A stretch of DNA of 64,000 nucleotides from Synechococcus sp. CBW1108 (GTDB lineage: Bacteria > Cyanobacteriota > Cyanobacteriia > PCC-6307 > Cyanobiaceae), in the NCBI RefSeq assembly GCF_015840335.1, contig NZ_CP060395.1, positions 3,013,277-3,077,276 of the forward strand. Direction: 5' to 3'. Every line of letters starts with the position of its first letter. Position 1 is the stretch's first letter. The position numbers and the translations under genes are program-made. Below, piece by piece: positions 8,030 through 17,065 of this stretch. Under the pieces are notes generated by a model. The model did not search any database. It saw only the letters and a program-made list of their open reading frames with translations, and was not told the DNA's origin.

Positions 8030-8631
8030 TTGCCAACTGCTTCAGAAAAAAAGGGGGGGGCTCGCAGAGGAGCCGCTGAGTCACCAGGCAGAGCAGCTGG
8101 CATTGCCGGAGGAGGTCGCGGCCGGGGAAGCCAAAAACTCCGGTGGCAGGTACCAAAGAGATTTCCCACCACCACATCCTGGGCCTCGTACCTGGAGAGG
8201 TCGGGGCACTCAGTCATCTCAACTCAGCCTTTCACGTCCGCGGGGTAAAACACTTGTGCCACAAAGGATCTGGGGCATGGAAGAGCATTCACGTCCGCAG
8301 CCGAATAGAGACTGCGCATGGGGCGCTAGCTGTCTCACCCCACGTCGACACGTCATCGGGTCTAAACCCCTGTGCCAGAGGCGATCTGGCGCATGGAAGG
8401 GCATTCTCGTCATCGGCTGATTTGAGACTGCGGCGGCATCGGGACAAAACCCATGTAGTGCAGCGGATCTTGCGCCTGTAAGGGCAATCTCGACCTCGGC
8501 TAATTTGAGACTGCGAGCAAAGCGCCACCAGTCTCACCCCAGCCGTTTACGTGAACGGGGTTAAACCCATGCGCCAGAGGGGATCTGGCGACTGGAAGGG
8601 CTTTTTCGTGAACACCCAATTTGAGGCTGAC
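7807..8631. repeat. Array of degenerate 101-bp repeats
   Basis: Four full-length 101-bp units (7807-7907, 8216-8316, 8332-8432, 8531-8631) and one 5'-truncated unit (8433-8516). A typical unit begins GTCTCACCCCA and ends TTTGAGACTGCG, so GTCTCA and TGAGAC form inverted ends. The core contains TAAACCC, GCCAGA, GATCTGGCG and TGGAAGGGC. Two 15/14-bp spacers separate units 2-3 and 4-5. Inside each full unit, a 7-9 bp word occurs twice and differs from unit to unit: CGTCCTCGG, CACGTCCGC, CGTCATCGG and CGTGAAC respectively. Because 101 is not a multiple of three, the array cannot code a tandem repeat protein in one frame. Confidence 0.8.
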
Positions 8632-8700
8632 CCGCAGCCCTCTGTCCGGCGTCAAGCCCCTTGGCCGATTGAGGCCCTAGCCAAAAAAAAGGCCGCCGAC

Positions 8701-9276
8701 TCAGCGCTTCAGGGCCAGGGCGTAGCGCGGTGCCACCGTGGTGACACCCAATCGACGGCGCTGCTGGCCGTCATCCAACTGCACTACCAGCCCATCGGTG
8801 GGCAATTCGCTCCACAATTGGCCCTGCAGCCATGAGCGGTGGTGGTGGGCCAGCTGTGGGGCGCCACAAAGCAGGTATGGGGGGATGGGCAGACCCCAGC
8901 GCTCCAGCGCCAACAGCTGGGTGGCGTGATCGGCCGCACTCTGCATCACCTCAAATGCAGCAAACACCAGGCCCTCACCGCTGGGCACCTTGCGGCGCAG
9001 GGAGGCAGCGGGTGTGCTCTGGCGTCCATCGAGGCCGTACAGCTCACCACGGATCTGCACACTTATCGGTGCGTTGAGCGTGGGCGGCACGGTGTCAACC
9101 AGGGGCAACAGGTGCATGGCATCCGCGCCGCTGCGTGTCCACGCGGCCGTGAGCAGGCCAAGGCGGTACTCCAGCGCAATGGCGCACCCGTCGAGCTTGG
9201 GGGTCACCGAGAAGCGGCCAGCAGCGGCCGTACCAAGACCCGCCAGCCACTCGCTCAATTCCTGTTTGTCCAGGCT
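8701..9276 (-). pseudogene. NAD-dependent DNA ligase fragment (adenylation domain)
   Basis: The - strand frame contains the ligase nucleotidyl-transfer motif KLDG (active-site lysine, near 9190), followed by VQIRGELYG, LVFAAFEV, LERWGLPIPP, the motif LPTDGLVVQL and a final PRYALAL. This order matches the adenylation domain of LigA/LigB-type enzymes, which seal nicks in DNA using NAD. The gene stops right after the adenylation domain, so the OB-fold, zinc, HhH and BRCT parts are absent. The 5' end is cut at 9276 by the IS21-type element. It may come from a phage or be an old relic. Confidence 0.7.
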
Positions 9277-9333
9277 TGTCCGCCGACAATGAAGTTGGCC
9301 GGTCGGCGACAAGCTCGTTGGCCGGTGGGGTGA

Positions 9334-10971
9334 GTGCTGGAGACCCTGGTGCCGATGCGCAGGGACCAGGTGATGCCGGCACCACTGACAAGCCACCAAC
9401 GCAATCTGTTCATGACGAAACGACGAGGCGGCAGCAGCCAGGAGGCTGCTGCCGCGGCGGCGGGCATCTCAGTGCGCAGTGCTCGCCGGATTGAATGCAA
9501 TCAGCTGCAGCCGCGGGCGAACCAGCCCCGTGGCCGCACCCGCCCCGATCCGCTGGTAGGGGTATGGGAGGAGGAGCTGGTGCCGTTGCTGCAGCGCTCA
9601 CCCGCGCTGACGCCGATCACGCTCCTGGAGCATCTGCAGCAGCAGAAACCTGATGTGGACTGGATTCCGCTACAGCGCACCCTGCAGCGCCGGGTGCGGG
9701 AGTGGAAGGCACTGCACGGCCCGGCGCCGGAGGTGATCTTCCCTTTGAGCTATGAGCCTGGCGAAATTGCCTTCTGTGACTTCACCCAGCTCAAGGGGGT
9801 GGAGGTGACGATCGCCGGCCAGGTGTTCCCCCATCTGCTGTTCCACTACCGCCTGGCCTGGAGCGGCTGGAGCTACGCGCAGGTGGTCCAGGGCGGCGAG
9901 AGTTTTGCCGCCCTCTCCGAGGGTCTGCAGAACGCTCTGGCTGCCTGCGGCGGGGTGCCAGGTGAACTGCGCACCGACCGGTTATCAGCAGCGTGCCGTA
10001 ACCGCAACGGCAGTTTCAGCTCCGACATCACCCGCCGTTATCACGCCCTCTGCAGCCACTACAGCCTGGCCTACAGCCGCAACAACCTGGGGGTGGCGCA
10101 TGAGAACGGCCGTGTGGAGAGTCCTCATGGCCATCTCAAACGGCGGATCGAGCAGGCGTTGCTGCTGCGCGGCAGCAGTGATTTCGAGACGCTGGCTGAA
10201 TACCAGGCTTTTCTGGCCGCGGTGATTGACCAGTACAACAGGCCGCGCCTGATCCGGCTGGAGCAGGAGCAGGCGGCGCTGCGGCCACTACCGCGGTTTC
10301 GTTTTGCCGACTACGACATTGAACAGCTCACGGTGCGGCGCACCAGCACGATCGAGGTACGCAGAGTCGTGTATTCGGTGCCGCCGCGGCTGATCGACCA
10401 GCGGCTGACGGTGCGGATCTTCCACGACCGGCTGCAGCTGCTTCTGGGCCGGCAGATCGCCTGCGAACTGGAGCGGCGCCACGGCGGTGTCGAGCGCCAT
10501 GGGCGGGCATGGAGCATCGATCTGGAACATCTGATCGATGCGCTCAGGCGCAAACCCCGGGCATTGCTGCACTGCAGTTACCAGCGGGAGCTGTTCCCCG
10601 ATGAGCGCTGGTGGCAGCTGTGGCAGCAGCTGCGCAATGGCGGTGACCGTGACGCCGCCGCCCGATTGATGGTCGAGGCGCTGTATGTGGGCTGCCGCCT
10701 GGCGGGCTACGAGCCAGTGCTGGTTTGGCTCGAGAAGGCCCATCAACGGCAAGGGCTGTCGCTGGCGGCGCTGCAGCAACGCTTCCGGCTGCCGCCCCAT
10801 CGCCCCCACCCACCGCAACGCATTCCCCAACACAGCCTGCAGAGCTATGACGACCTCCTCGTCCTCAGTGCCCAGACCCCAGGCGGTGGAGGCGGCCCTG
10901 CCGATGCTGCTGCGGCAGCTACGGCTGGCGCGATTCCGCTCCCACTGGCAGAGCCTCGCCTTACAGGCTGA
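9334..10971 (+). CDS. istA: IS21 transposase IstA, copy 1
   Basis: Up to 545 aa; the true start could be the internal ATG at 9412 (MTKRRGGSS), since no strong binding site marks 9334. An N-terminal helix-turn-helix (AAAAAGISVRSARRI) is followed by an rve-type catalytic core. DDE residues lie in FCDFTQLKG, ELRTDRLSAA and NGRVESPHGHLKRR. A C-terminal Mu-transposase-like region includes RRTSTIEVRRVVYSVP. IstA cuts and joins the IS ends with help from the ATPase IstB, whose gene overlaps this one by 125 bp. Confidence 0.9.
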   Translation: MLETLVPMRRDQVMPAPLTSHQRNLFMTKRRGGSSQEAAAAAAGISVRSARRIECNQLQPRANQPRGRTRPDPLVGVWEEELVPLLQRSPALTPITLLEHLQQQKPDVDWIPLQRTLQRRVREWKALHGPAPEVIFPLSYEPGEIAFCDFTQLKGVEVTIAGQVFPHLLFHYRLAWSGWSYAQVVQGGESFAALSEGLQNALAACGGVPGELRTDRLSAACRNRNGSFSSDITRRYHALCSHYSLAYSRNNLGVAHENGRVESPHGHLKRRIEQALLLRGSSDFETLAEYQAFLAAVIDQYNRPRLIRLEQEQAALRPLPRFRFADYDIEQLTVRRTSTIEVRRVVYSVPPRLIDQRLTVRIFHDRLQLLLGRQIACELERRHGGVERHGRAWSIDLEHLIDALRRKPRALLHCSYQRELFPDERWWQLWQQLRNGGDRDAAARLMVEALYVGCRLAGYEPVLVWLEKAHQRQGLSLAALQQRFRLPPHRPHPPQRIPQHSLQSYDDLLVLSAQTPGGGGGPADAAAAATAGAIPLPLAEPRLTG

Positions 10972-11638
10972 GGCCGAGGGCTGGAGCCACAGCCAGTTTC
11001 TCTATGCCCTCTGTGAGCAGGAGGTGGAGCAGCGCCAGCAGGCCCGCCAGCAACGGTTGCTGCGATCAGCCCAGCTGCCCTGGAGCAAGGCGCTGGCGGA
11101 TTACGACCACAGCGGCCGAATCGAGGCCGGCCGATGGCAGGAGCTGGAGGCTCTGAGCCGCCAGAGCGATTGGCTGCAGCGGGGCGAGAACGTGCTTCTG
11201 TTCGGCCCCAGCGGTGTGGGCAAAACCCATCTGGCCATCGGCATCGCCCTGGCGCAGATCGGCCTGGATCAGGCCTGCCGCTTCTATCCCGCCACGAGCC
11301 TGGTGCAGGAGCTGCAGAAGGCCCGCGCCGACTACAACTTGCCGGCAGCGCTGGAGCGGCTGGATCGCTACCCGCTGCTGCTGATCGATGACATTGGCTA
11401 TGTGCGGCGGGATGAACAGGAGAGCAGCGTGCTGTTTGAGCTGATCTGCCACCGCTACGAGCGCCGATCGCTGCTGATCACCGCCAATCAGCCGTTCACC
11501 GCCTGGGATGAGATCTTCCCCAGCAGCTCAATGACCGTGGCGGCGGTGGACCGGCTGGTGCACCACTGCCACATCGTCGAGATCAGCGGCGACAGCCACC
11601 GCCGCGCCCAAGCAAGCCGGCGCAGCGGCAGCAAATAG
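10847..11638 (+). CDS. istB: IS21 helper ATPase IstB, copy 1
   Basis: Start chosen at ATG 10847 (MTTSSSSVPRPQ), inside the istA tail; a longer frame from 10685 lacks family similarity. About 263 aa, the normal size for IstB, a DnaC-like AAA+ protein. Walker A is LFGPSGVGKTHLA, Walker B is LLLIDDIGYV, and the sensor region includes LITANQPFTAWDEIF. IstB assembles on target DNA and activates IstA. Confidence 0.9.
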   Translation: MTTSSSSVPRPQAVEAALPMLLRQLRLARFRSHWQSLALQAEAEGWSHSQFLYALCEQEVEQRQQARQQRLLRSAQLPWSKALADYDHSGRIEAGRWQELEALSRQSDWLQRGENVLLFGPSGVGKTHLAIGIALAQIGLDQACRFYPATSLVQELQKARADYNLPAALERLDRYPLLLIDDIGYVRRDEQESSVLFELICHRYERRSLLITANQPFTAWDEIFPSSSMTVAAVDRLVHHCHIVEISGDSHRRAQASRRSGSK

Positions 11639-11907
11639 CCACAGCAGCCGTAGAGAAGCGGAGAACAGCCCGGGAGATTGTCGTCCGGCGACAACCTGGT
11701 GCCGATGGTGCCAGACCCCGGCGGGGAGCTCCGCGCTGCCGGCGGACTGTGCGGTCCGCCGGCTCGTGCGCTCCAGGGCAAGGTTCAGCGGAGGTCTCGG
11801 CGCCTAACCGGCCAACGTGGTTGTCGCCTGGTGCCGATCAGAGGAAGTCAGTGCTGGCAATGGCTCTGAGCGATGGATGGCTCAGTATTCGTGTCGCCTC
11901 CAGCGCC

Positions 11908-11947
11908 ATTTCCCCCCGGTTGTCGCCGGCGACAACCGGGGGGAAAT
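11908..11947. repeat. Perfect 40-bp palindrome inside IS21 copy 1
   Basis: Two uninterrupted 20-bp arms (11908-11927 and 11928-11947) with no loop, centred on GCC/GGC. It lies between istB and the right end. The matching palindrome in copy 2 (63318-63357) is also perfect although its sequence differs at three pairs. Confidence 0.9.
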
Positions 11948-12008
11948 CAGTTCCCCTCACCGGCCAACTTGATTGACGCCAATCGGCCAAGGGGGTTGAC
12001 GCGGGACA

Positions 12009-15000
12009 GGCTGGCACCCGTTTGGCTGCAAGGTGTTGATGCCGGGGGCTGAGAGTGAAACCCAACCGGAACTGCTCAAGCTGATGCGGGCGGGGAGTAT
12101 GCCTGCGGCTCTGAAAGGCGACACCAATGAAAGTCGGCTGCATGGGCTGCTCGATGGTCAGATCCAAACAGCGATCCTTGGTGCTGATCCCCAGGGCGAG
12201 GTCTACCGCGAACTGGTGCTTGCGACGTGTCGCTTCTATCACGAGCTGCTGCCCAACCTGTTTGAGGGTCTCGATGATGCCAGCGAGTTGTTGTTGCCTG
12301 ACGACCTATTGAGTGAGGGCTCGATTGCAGGCGGTTTCCGCCGTGAGATCAGCGATGACGACTGCCAGGATGTGGAGATCCTTGGCTGGCTCTATCAGTT
12401 TTATATTGCCGAGAAGAAAGATGAGGTGATGGCCCGCAAGAAGGCGGTGCCCACCGAAGACATCCCGGCTGTCACGCAGCTGTTCACGCCCCACTGGATT
12501 GTGCGCTATCTGGTGGAGAACTCTCTGGGCCGTCTCTGGCTGCTGAATAGACCTGGATCAAGGCTGCGCGAGCACATGCCCTACTACATCGAGGGCGAAG
12601 CCGAGACAGACTTTCTGACGATCAACAAGCCAGAAGAGATCAAGATACTGGATCCGGCCTGCGGCAGCGGCCACATGCTCACCTACGCCTTCGACTTACT
12701 CACCCTCATCTACGAGGAGGAAGGCTATGCGCCCAGTGAAATCCCTGGACTGATCCTCCAGCAGAATCTGCATGGTCTGGAGATATGCCCTCGCGCCACT
12801 CAGCTCGCCGAACTGGCTCTCGTCTTTAAGGCCAGGGAAAAGTCCCGTCGATTCTTTCAGCCGGAGCAGCTGTTCCGACCCAGCATCGTCGAGCTGCGGA
12901 ATGTGCGGTTTGATGGGGACGAGCTCGATGAATACATCGAGGCCCTGGATCTCGGAGAGTTATTCGATCAAAACCTTTTCAAGTTGCTCCACCAGTTTGA
13001 GGAAGCGAAGAACTTCGGCTCGCTGATTAAGCCGTGCCTCGACGAACGGCGCATCGCCGCCGCCTGCCGAGCCATCGAGGCGAAGGACCTTGCCGGCCAG
13101 ATGCTTCTTCGCGAGACCCACCTTAAAGTCCTGCGCGTGCTCGAACAAGCCGAGGCGCTCACCAAGCGTTATCACATTGTCGTCGCCAATCCGCCGTATA
13201 TGGGCGCGAAGAGTTTTACCGGCACACTAAAGCTATATCTCGCAGAGAACTTCGCGGAATTCAAAGCCGACCTATTCTCGGCCTTTATTGCTCGCTCCCA
13301 ATCCTTGGCACTACGCCACGGCTACTTGGGCTTCATGTCTCCTTTTGTCTGGATGTTTATTGGAACTTACGAGGCATTGAGACAAGAGCTTCTTGGCAAA
13401 TGCACCATCACGTCGCTCGTTCAGCTTGAGTATTCCGGGTTTGACGGCGCGACGGTTCCCATCTGCACATTCACCCTGAAGAACGCGAAGGAAATAGGGT
13501 TTTCTGGAGCATACATAAGACTGTCCGACTTTAGAGGGGCTGATCAACAGGCACCCAGAACTCTTGAGGCGATTCATAACCCAAGCTGCGGGTGGTTCTA
13601 CAGAGCATCCTCCGAACGCTTCAAGGTTATCCCCGGGCAGCCAATTGCATACTGGCTTCCCCAAAAGGCGATTGACGCTTATGCCCGAGGAGAATCGTTG
13701 GGTGATAACTGCCATGGACAGCCCGGACTGCAGACAAATAACAATGCATTGTTTGTTCGGAATTGGTCCGAGGTAAGCCTTGGTCGGATTGGGTTCGGCT
13801 TCCCCAGTAGCGAATGCGCTCGTGAAGCACAGATGCGCTGGTATCCATATCTTAAGGGTGGCGACTTCAGAAAGTGGTATGGCAATCAGGCTCAAGTCGT
13901 TGACTGGGAGGACGACGGAAGACGAATCAAGAGGTATGTGACCGAGAAGTATCCCTATCTGAATGGAAATATCGATTACGTCGTAAAAGACCGCGGCCTC
14001 TACTTCAAGAAGTTAATTAGCTACACCAAGATTACATCGGCGGAATTTGGTGCTCGTGCTGCGAGCGAGGGATTCCTGTTCGATGTTGCAGGATCGTCTG
14101 TGTTTCCCGAGGTAGGAGATTATGAGTTGGTTTTGGGATTCTTGTGTTCGACTCTAACTCGGTTGTTTTCAAAGGCTCAGAATCCAACGTTAAACATCCA
14201 GTCCAGTGATATTGCCCGCTTGCCTCTTTGCAGATCGCTACTTCTTGAGTCCAAGCACCAGATTAAGGATCTAGTAGGCGAAGCCATTTCACTATCCCGC
14301 ACCGACTGGGACAATTTCGAGACCTCGTGGGACTTCCGAGACCAGCCGTTGTTGCGGCCGGGGCTGAAGGGCCTTGAGTTGAAGGTGAGCTGGCGGAATT
14401 GGGAGGCACAGAGCACCGCCGCCATCCACCGTATGCAGCAGCTAGAGACCGAGAATAATCAGCTCTTCATCTCAGCCTACGGCCTCGACGGCGAATTGCA
14501 GCCCGAAGTGCCAGAGGAGCAAATTACCCTCGCTCGTGCCGACGCCCACACGGATGTGGCCGCCTTCCTCTCCTATGCCGTCGGCTGCATGATGGGCCGG
14601 TACAGCCTCGATCAGCCTGGGCTGATTCTGGCTGACTCCCGCAACAGCCAGGCTGAACAACTTGCCGCCTATGATGACAAAGTCTGCAAGCCCCTAAGCG
14701 AAGTCCAGTTCAAGCCCGACAGCGACGGCATCATCCCCGTCCTCGACGGCGAGTGGTTCGAAGACGACATCGTCGCCCGCACCCGCGAGTTCCTAACCGT
14801 CACCTTTCCCGGGAGCAGCGTCGGCGAAAATCTGCGCTTCATCGAAGAATCTCTAGGCAAAGACATCCGCAAATACTTCTGTAGCGAGTTCTACAAGGAT
14901 CACCTGCAGACATATAAAAAACGTCCGATCTACTGGCTGGTGCAGAGCCCCAAGAAGGGCTTCTCCTGCCTGATCTACCTGCACCGCTACACCAAAGACA

Positions 15001-15317
15001 CCCTCAACCAGGTGCTCAACAACTACTTCCGGCCCTACCTGCAGAAGCTGGAAGCCCCCCTGGCCCAGCTCGGCCTCGATCAGCTCAACGATTCCCTCCC
15101 CACCCGCGAACGAACCGCCGCACGTAAGGAAGCTGAGAAAATCACCAAGGTCCTCAAGGAATGTCAGGCCTGGGAGCAGGACGCCCTGCTGCCCCTGGCC
15201 CAGCAGCGCATCGAGCTCGACCTTGATGACGGGGTGAAGGTGAACTACCTCAAGCTCCAGGACGTGCTGGCACCGATTCCTGGGCCCCCGGTTTCAGGAA
15301 AGATGTCACCCCTTTGA
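12009..15317 (+). pseudogene. pglX: BREX PglX adenine-specific DNA methyltransferase, 5'-truncated
   Basis: PglX methylates adenine at the BREX site and marks self DNA. An open frame is continuous from the IS21 boundary at 12009; the first usable start is GTG 12033, giving 1094 aa against about 1200 in E. coli-type PglX. The missing part is the first 100 or so residues. Motif I is DPACGSGHML (about residue 207) and the catalytic NPPYMG is near residue 386. A target-recognition region follows (about 500-740) with visibly lower GC. The native end is displaced by the IS3-type copy at 15285. Removing it and one GGG duplication restores the ending LAPIPGLAAKED with a stop at 17026-17028. Internal GTG/ATG starts could still give a shortened protein. 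Confidence 0.85.
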
Positions 15318-15349
15318 TCCATCCATCCGGGGGCTTGAGGACATGACCA

Positions 15350-15856
15350 ATGCGCCGATACAGCGAGGCCGTTAAGGCTGATGTGAGGAGACGGATGCAC
15401 CCGCCCCACAGGCAGAGCGTGGCCCGGATTTCAGAGGAGCTGGGCATTCACGTGATGACCCTCTACAAATGGAGGAAGGCCTGGCGGTTGCAGGGAGAGG
15501 TGGTGCCGGCATCCGAGAAGGAACCAGAGGGCTGGAACGCCGCCGACAAGTTCACGGTGGTGCTGGAAAGCGCCGGGCTCAATGCCACCGAACTCAGCGC
15601 CTACTGCCGCGAGCGGGGCCTGTTCCCTGAGCAGGTGAGCCGTTGGCGGCAGGCGGCCCAGGATGCCAACGCCAAGCCGGTGCTGACGATGGCCGAACAG
15701 AAGGAGCTCGAGAAGCTCCGCGCCCAGGACCAGCGGGAGATCAAAGCCCTCAGAAAGGAGCTGCAGCGCAAGGAGAAGGCCATGGCGGAGATGGCGGCTT
15801 TGCTGGTGCTGCAAAAAAAGTGGGATGCCTTCTGTTCGGAGGAAGAGGAAGGCTGA
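15350..15856 (+). CDS. IS3 transposase OrfA, copy B
   Basis: 168 aa, identical in sequence to OrfA of copies A and C. It has two helix-turn-helix-like segments and a C-terminal coiled coil. The A7G slippery run is at 15813-15820. Confidence 0.9.
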   Translation: MRRYSEAVKADVRRRMHPPHRQSVARISEELGIHVMTLYKWRKAWRLQGEVVPASEKEPEGWNAADKFTVVLESAGLNATELSAYCRERGLFPEQVSRWRQAAQDANAKPVLTMAEQKELEKLRAQDQREIKALRKELQRKEKAMAEMAALLVLQKKWDAFCSEEEEG

Positions 15857-16965
15857 CCAGCGCCGTGCACCGGCGGAAGGTGATCGAGCTGATCGGGGAG
15901 GCCAATGCTGCGGGCGCCGGCCTGGTGAGGGCCTGTGGTGTGATCGGCATCTGCCTGCGCACCCTCAAACGCTGGCGGAAGGCCTTCCTGGGTGATGGGG
16001 ACGGCGTGGATCGCCGTAAAGGCAGTGCTCGGCTGGTGGGTCACCGCCTGAGCGAGGAAGAGCGCCAGCGAATCCTGCTGACGTGCAACCAGCCGGAGTA
16101 CGCCGCGCTGCCGCCAGGGCAGATCGTGCCGGCACTGTCCGATCAAAAGCTCTTTATTGGTTCAGAGAGCAGCTTCTATCGGGTGCTGCACCAGGCGGGT
16201 CAGTGCCACCGCCGGGGGAGGGCCAGGCTGCCTCAAGAACCGCGCTCGGTGCCGCGCCTCAGGGCGGATGGCCCGAACCAGGTTTGGAGCTGGGACATCA
16301 GCTTCCTGCCGACCACGGTGCGGGGTGTGTGGCTCTACCTCTACCTGGTGATCGACGTCTGGAGCCGCAAAGTGGTGGCCTGGGATGTGGCCGAGGTGGA
16401 GTCGGCTCAGATCGCCGCGGATCTGGTGCAGCGGGCCTGCCTCAAGGAGCGCTACCACCGCCCCAACGGCTTTGGCCGCCGCCAGTGCCAGCAGCAGCCA
16501 CTAATCCTCCACGCCGACAACGGCAATGCAATGCGCGGGGCGACGCTGGAATCACGGCTCGAGGAGATGGGCGTGCTCAGATCCTTCTCCAGGCCAAGGG
16601 TCTCAAACGACAACCCGTACTCGGAATCCCTTTTCCGTACGGTCAAATACCGCCCCGACTACCCCAGCCGGCCATTCGCCAACAAAGAGGAGGCCTGTGA
16701 ATGGGTGGCAGCATTTGTGGATTGGTACAACCACCGGCACCACCACAGCGCGATCAAATTCGTGACGCCCCACCAGCGCCACAGTGGAGCTGCCAAGGCC
16801 ATTTGCCAGCAGCGCACTGATGTCTACGAGGCCGCCCGCCGTGCCAATCCAACGCGCTGGAGCGGTGCCACCCGCTGCTGGAGTCAACCGGCAGAAGTGT
16901 GGATAAACAAGCCAACAGAAGAGCCCGATCCGGTCCTGGCGCTACCCTTAATCAAGGCCGCCTGA
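15813..16965 (+). CDS. IS3 transposase OrfB, copy B
   Basis: Entered from OrfA by -1 frameshift at 15813-15820. It has an rve-type integrase core with DDE residues in VWSWDISFLP, ILHADNGNAM and SLFRTVKYRP. It differs from copy C by synonymous changes near 16600-16620. Confidence 0.9.
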
Positions 16966-17065
16966 ATGGCAGCCAAGGAGTGACAACTTTCCTGAAAGTC
17001 ACCGGGGCTGGCAGCGAAGGAGGACTGAGGCCATAACGGATCCCGTACAAGAAGCCATCGCCGAG

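Larger units (their letters stand above)
9277..12008 (+). mobile_element. IS21-family element, copy 1
   Basis: 2732 bp, same length as the copy at 60687-63418, with ends TGTCC(G/C)... and ...GGGACA. Multiple subterminal motifs such as GTTGGCCGGT (left) and its complement (right) look like transposase-binding repeats. It encodes IstA and IstB. The flanks share only GGCT (9273-9276 and 12009-12012), against a clean 6-bp duplication at copy 2. They belong to unrelated genes on opposite strands: ligase to the left, pglX to the right. The copy therefore probably marks a deletion or rearrangement junction. Confidence 0.93.
15285..17004 (+). mobile_element. IS3-family element, copy B
   Basis: 1720 bp with the same ends as copies A and C. 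It is flanked by the 3-bp duplication GGG (15282-15284 and 17005-17007). It sits within the last codons of pglX and adds about ten foreign residues before a stop at 15317. Its outward effect on the next genes (GTPases, hipBA, pglZ) is either polar or promoter-supplying; no outward promoter was recognised. Confidence 0.93.

Noticed and set aside
8046-8060. A7G8 homopolymer run as a regulatory phase-variable tract
   Set aside because: It lies in a decayed region with no intact gene whose frame it would switch.
7807-8631. Possible CRISPR array
   Set aside because: Units are 101 bp and degenerate, spacers are only 14-15 bp or about 310 bp, and no cas genes are near.
9277-9399. Ligase start inside the IS21 element
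   Set aside because: Codons upstream of 9276 belong to the IS and bear no ligase similarity, so the gene is truncated and does not start there.
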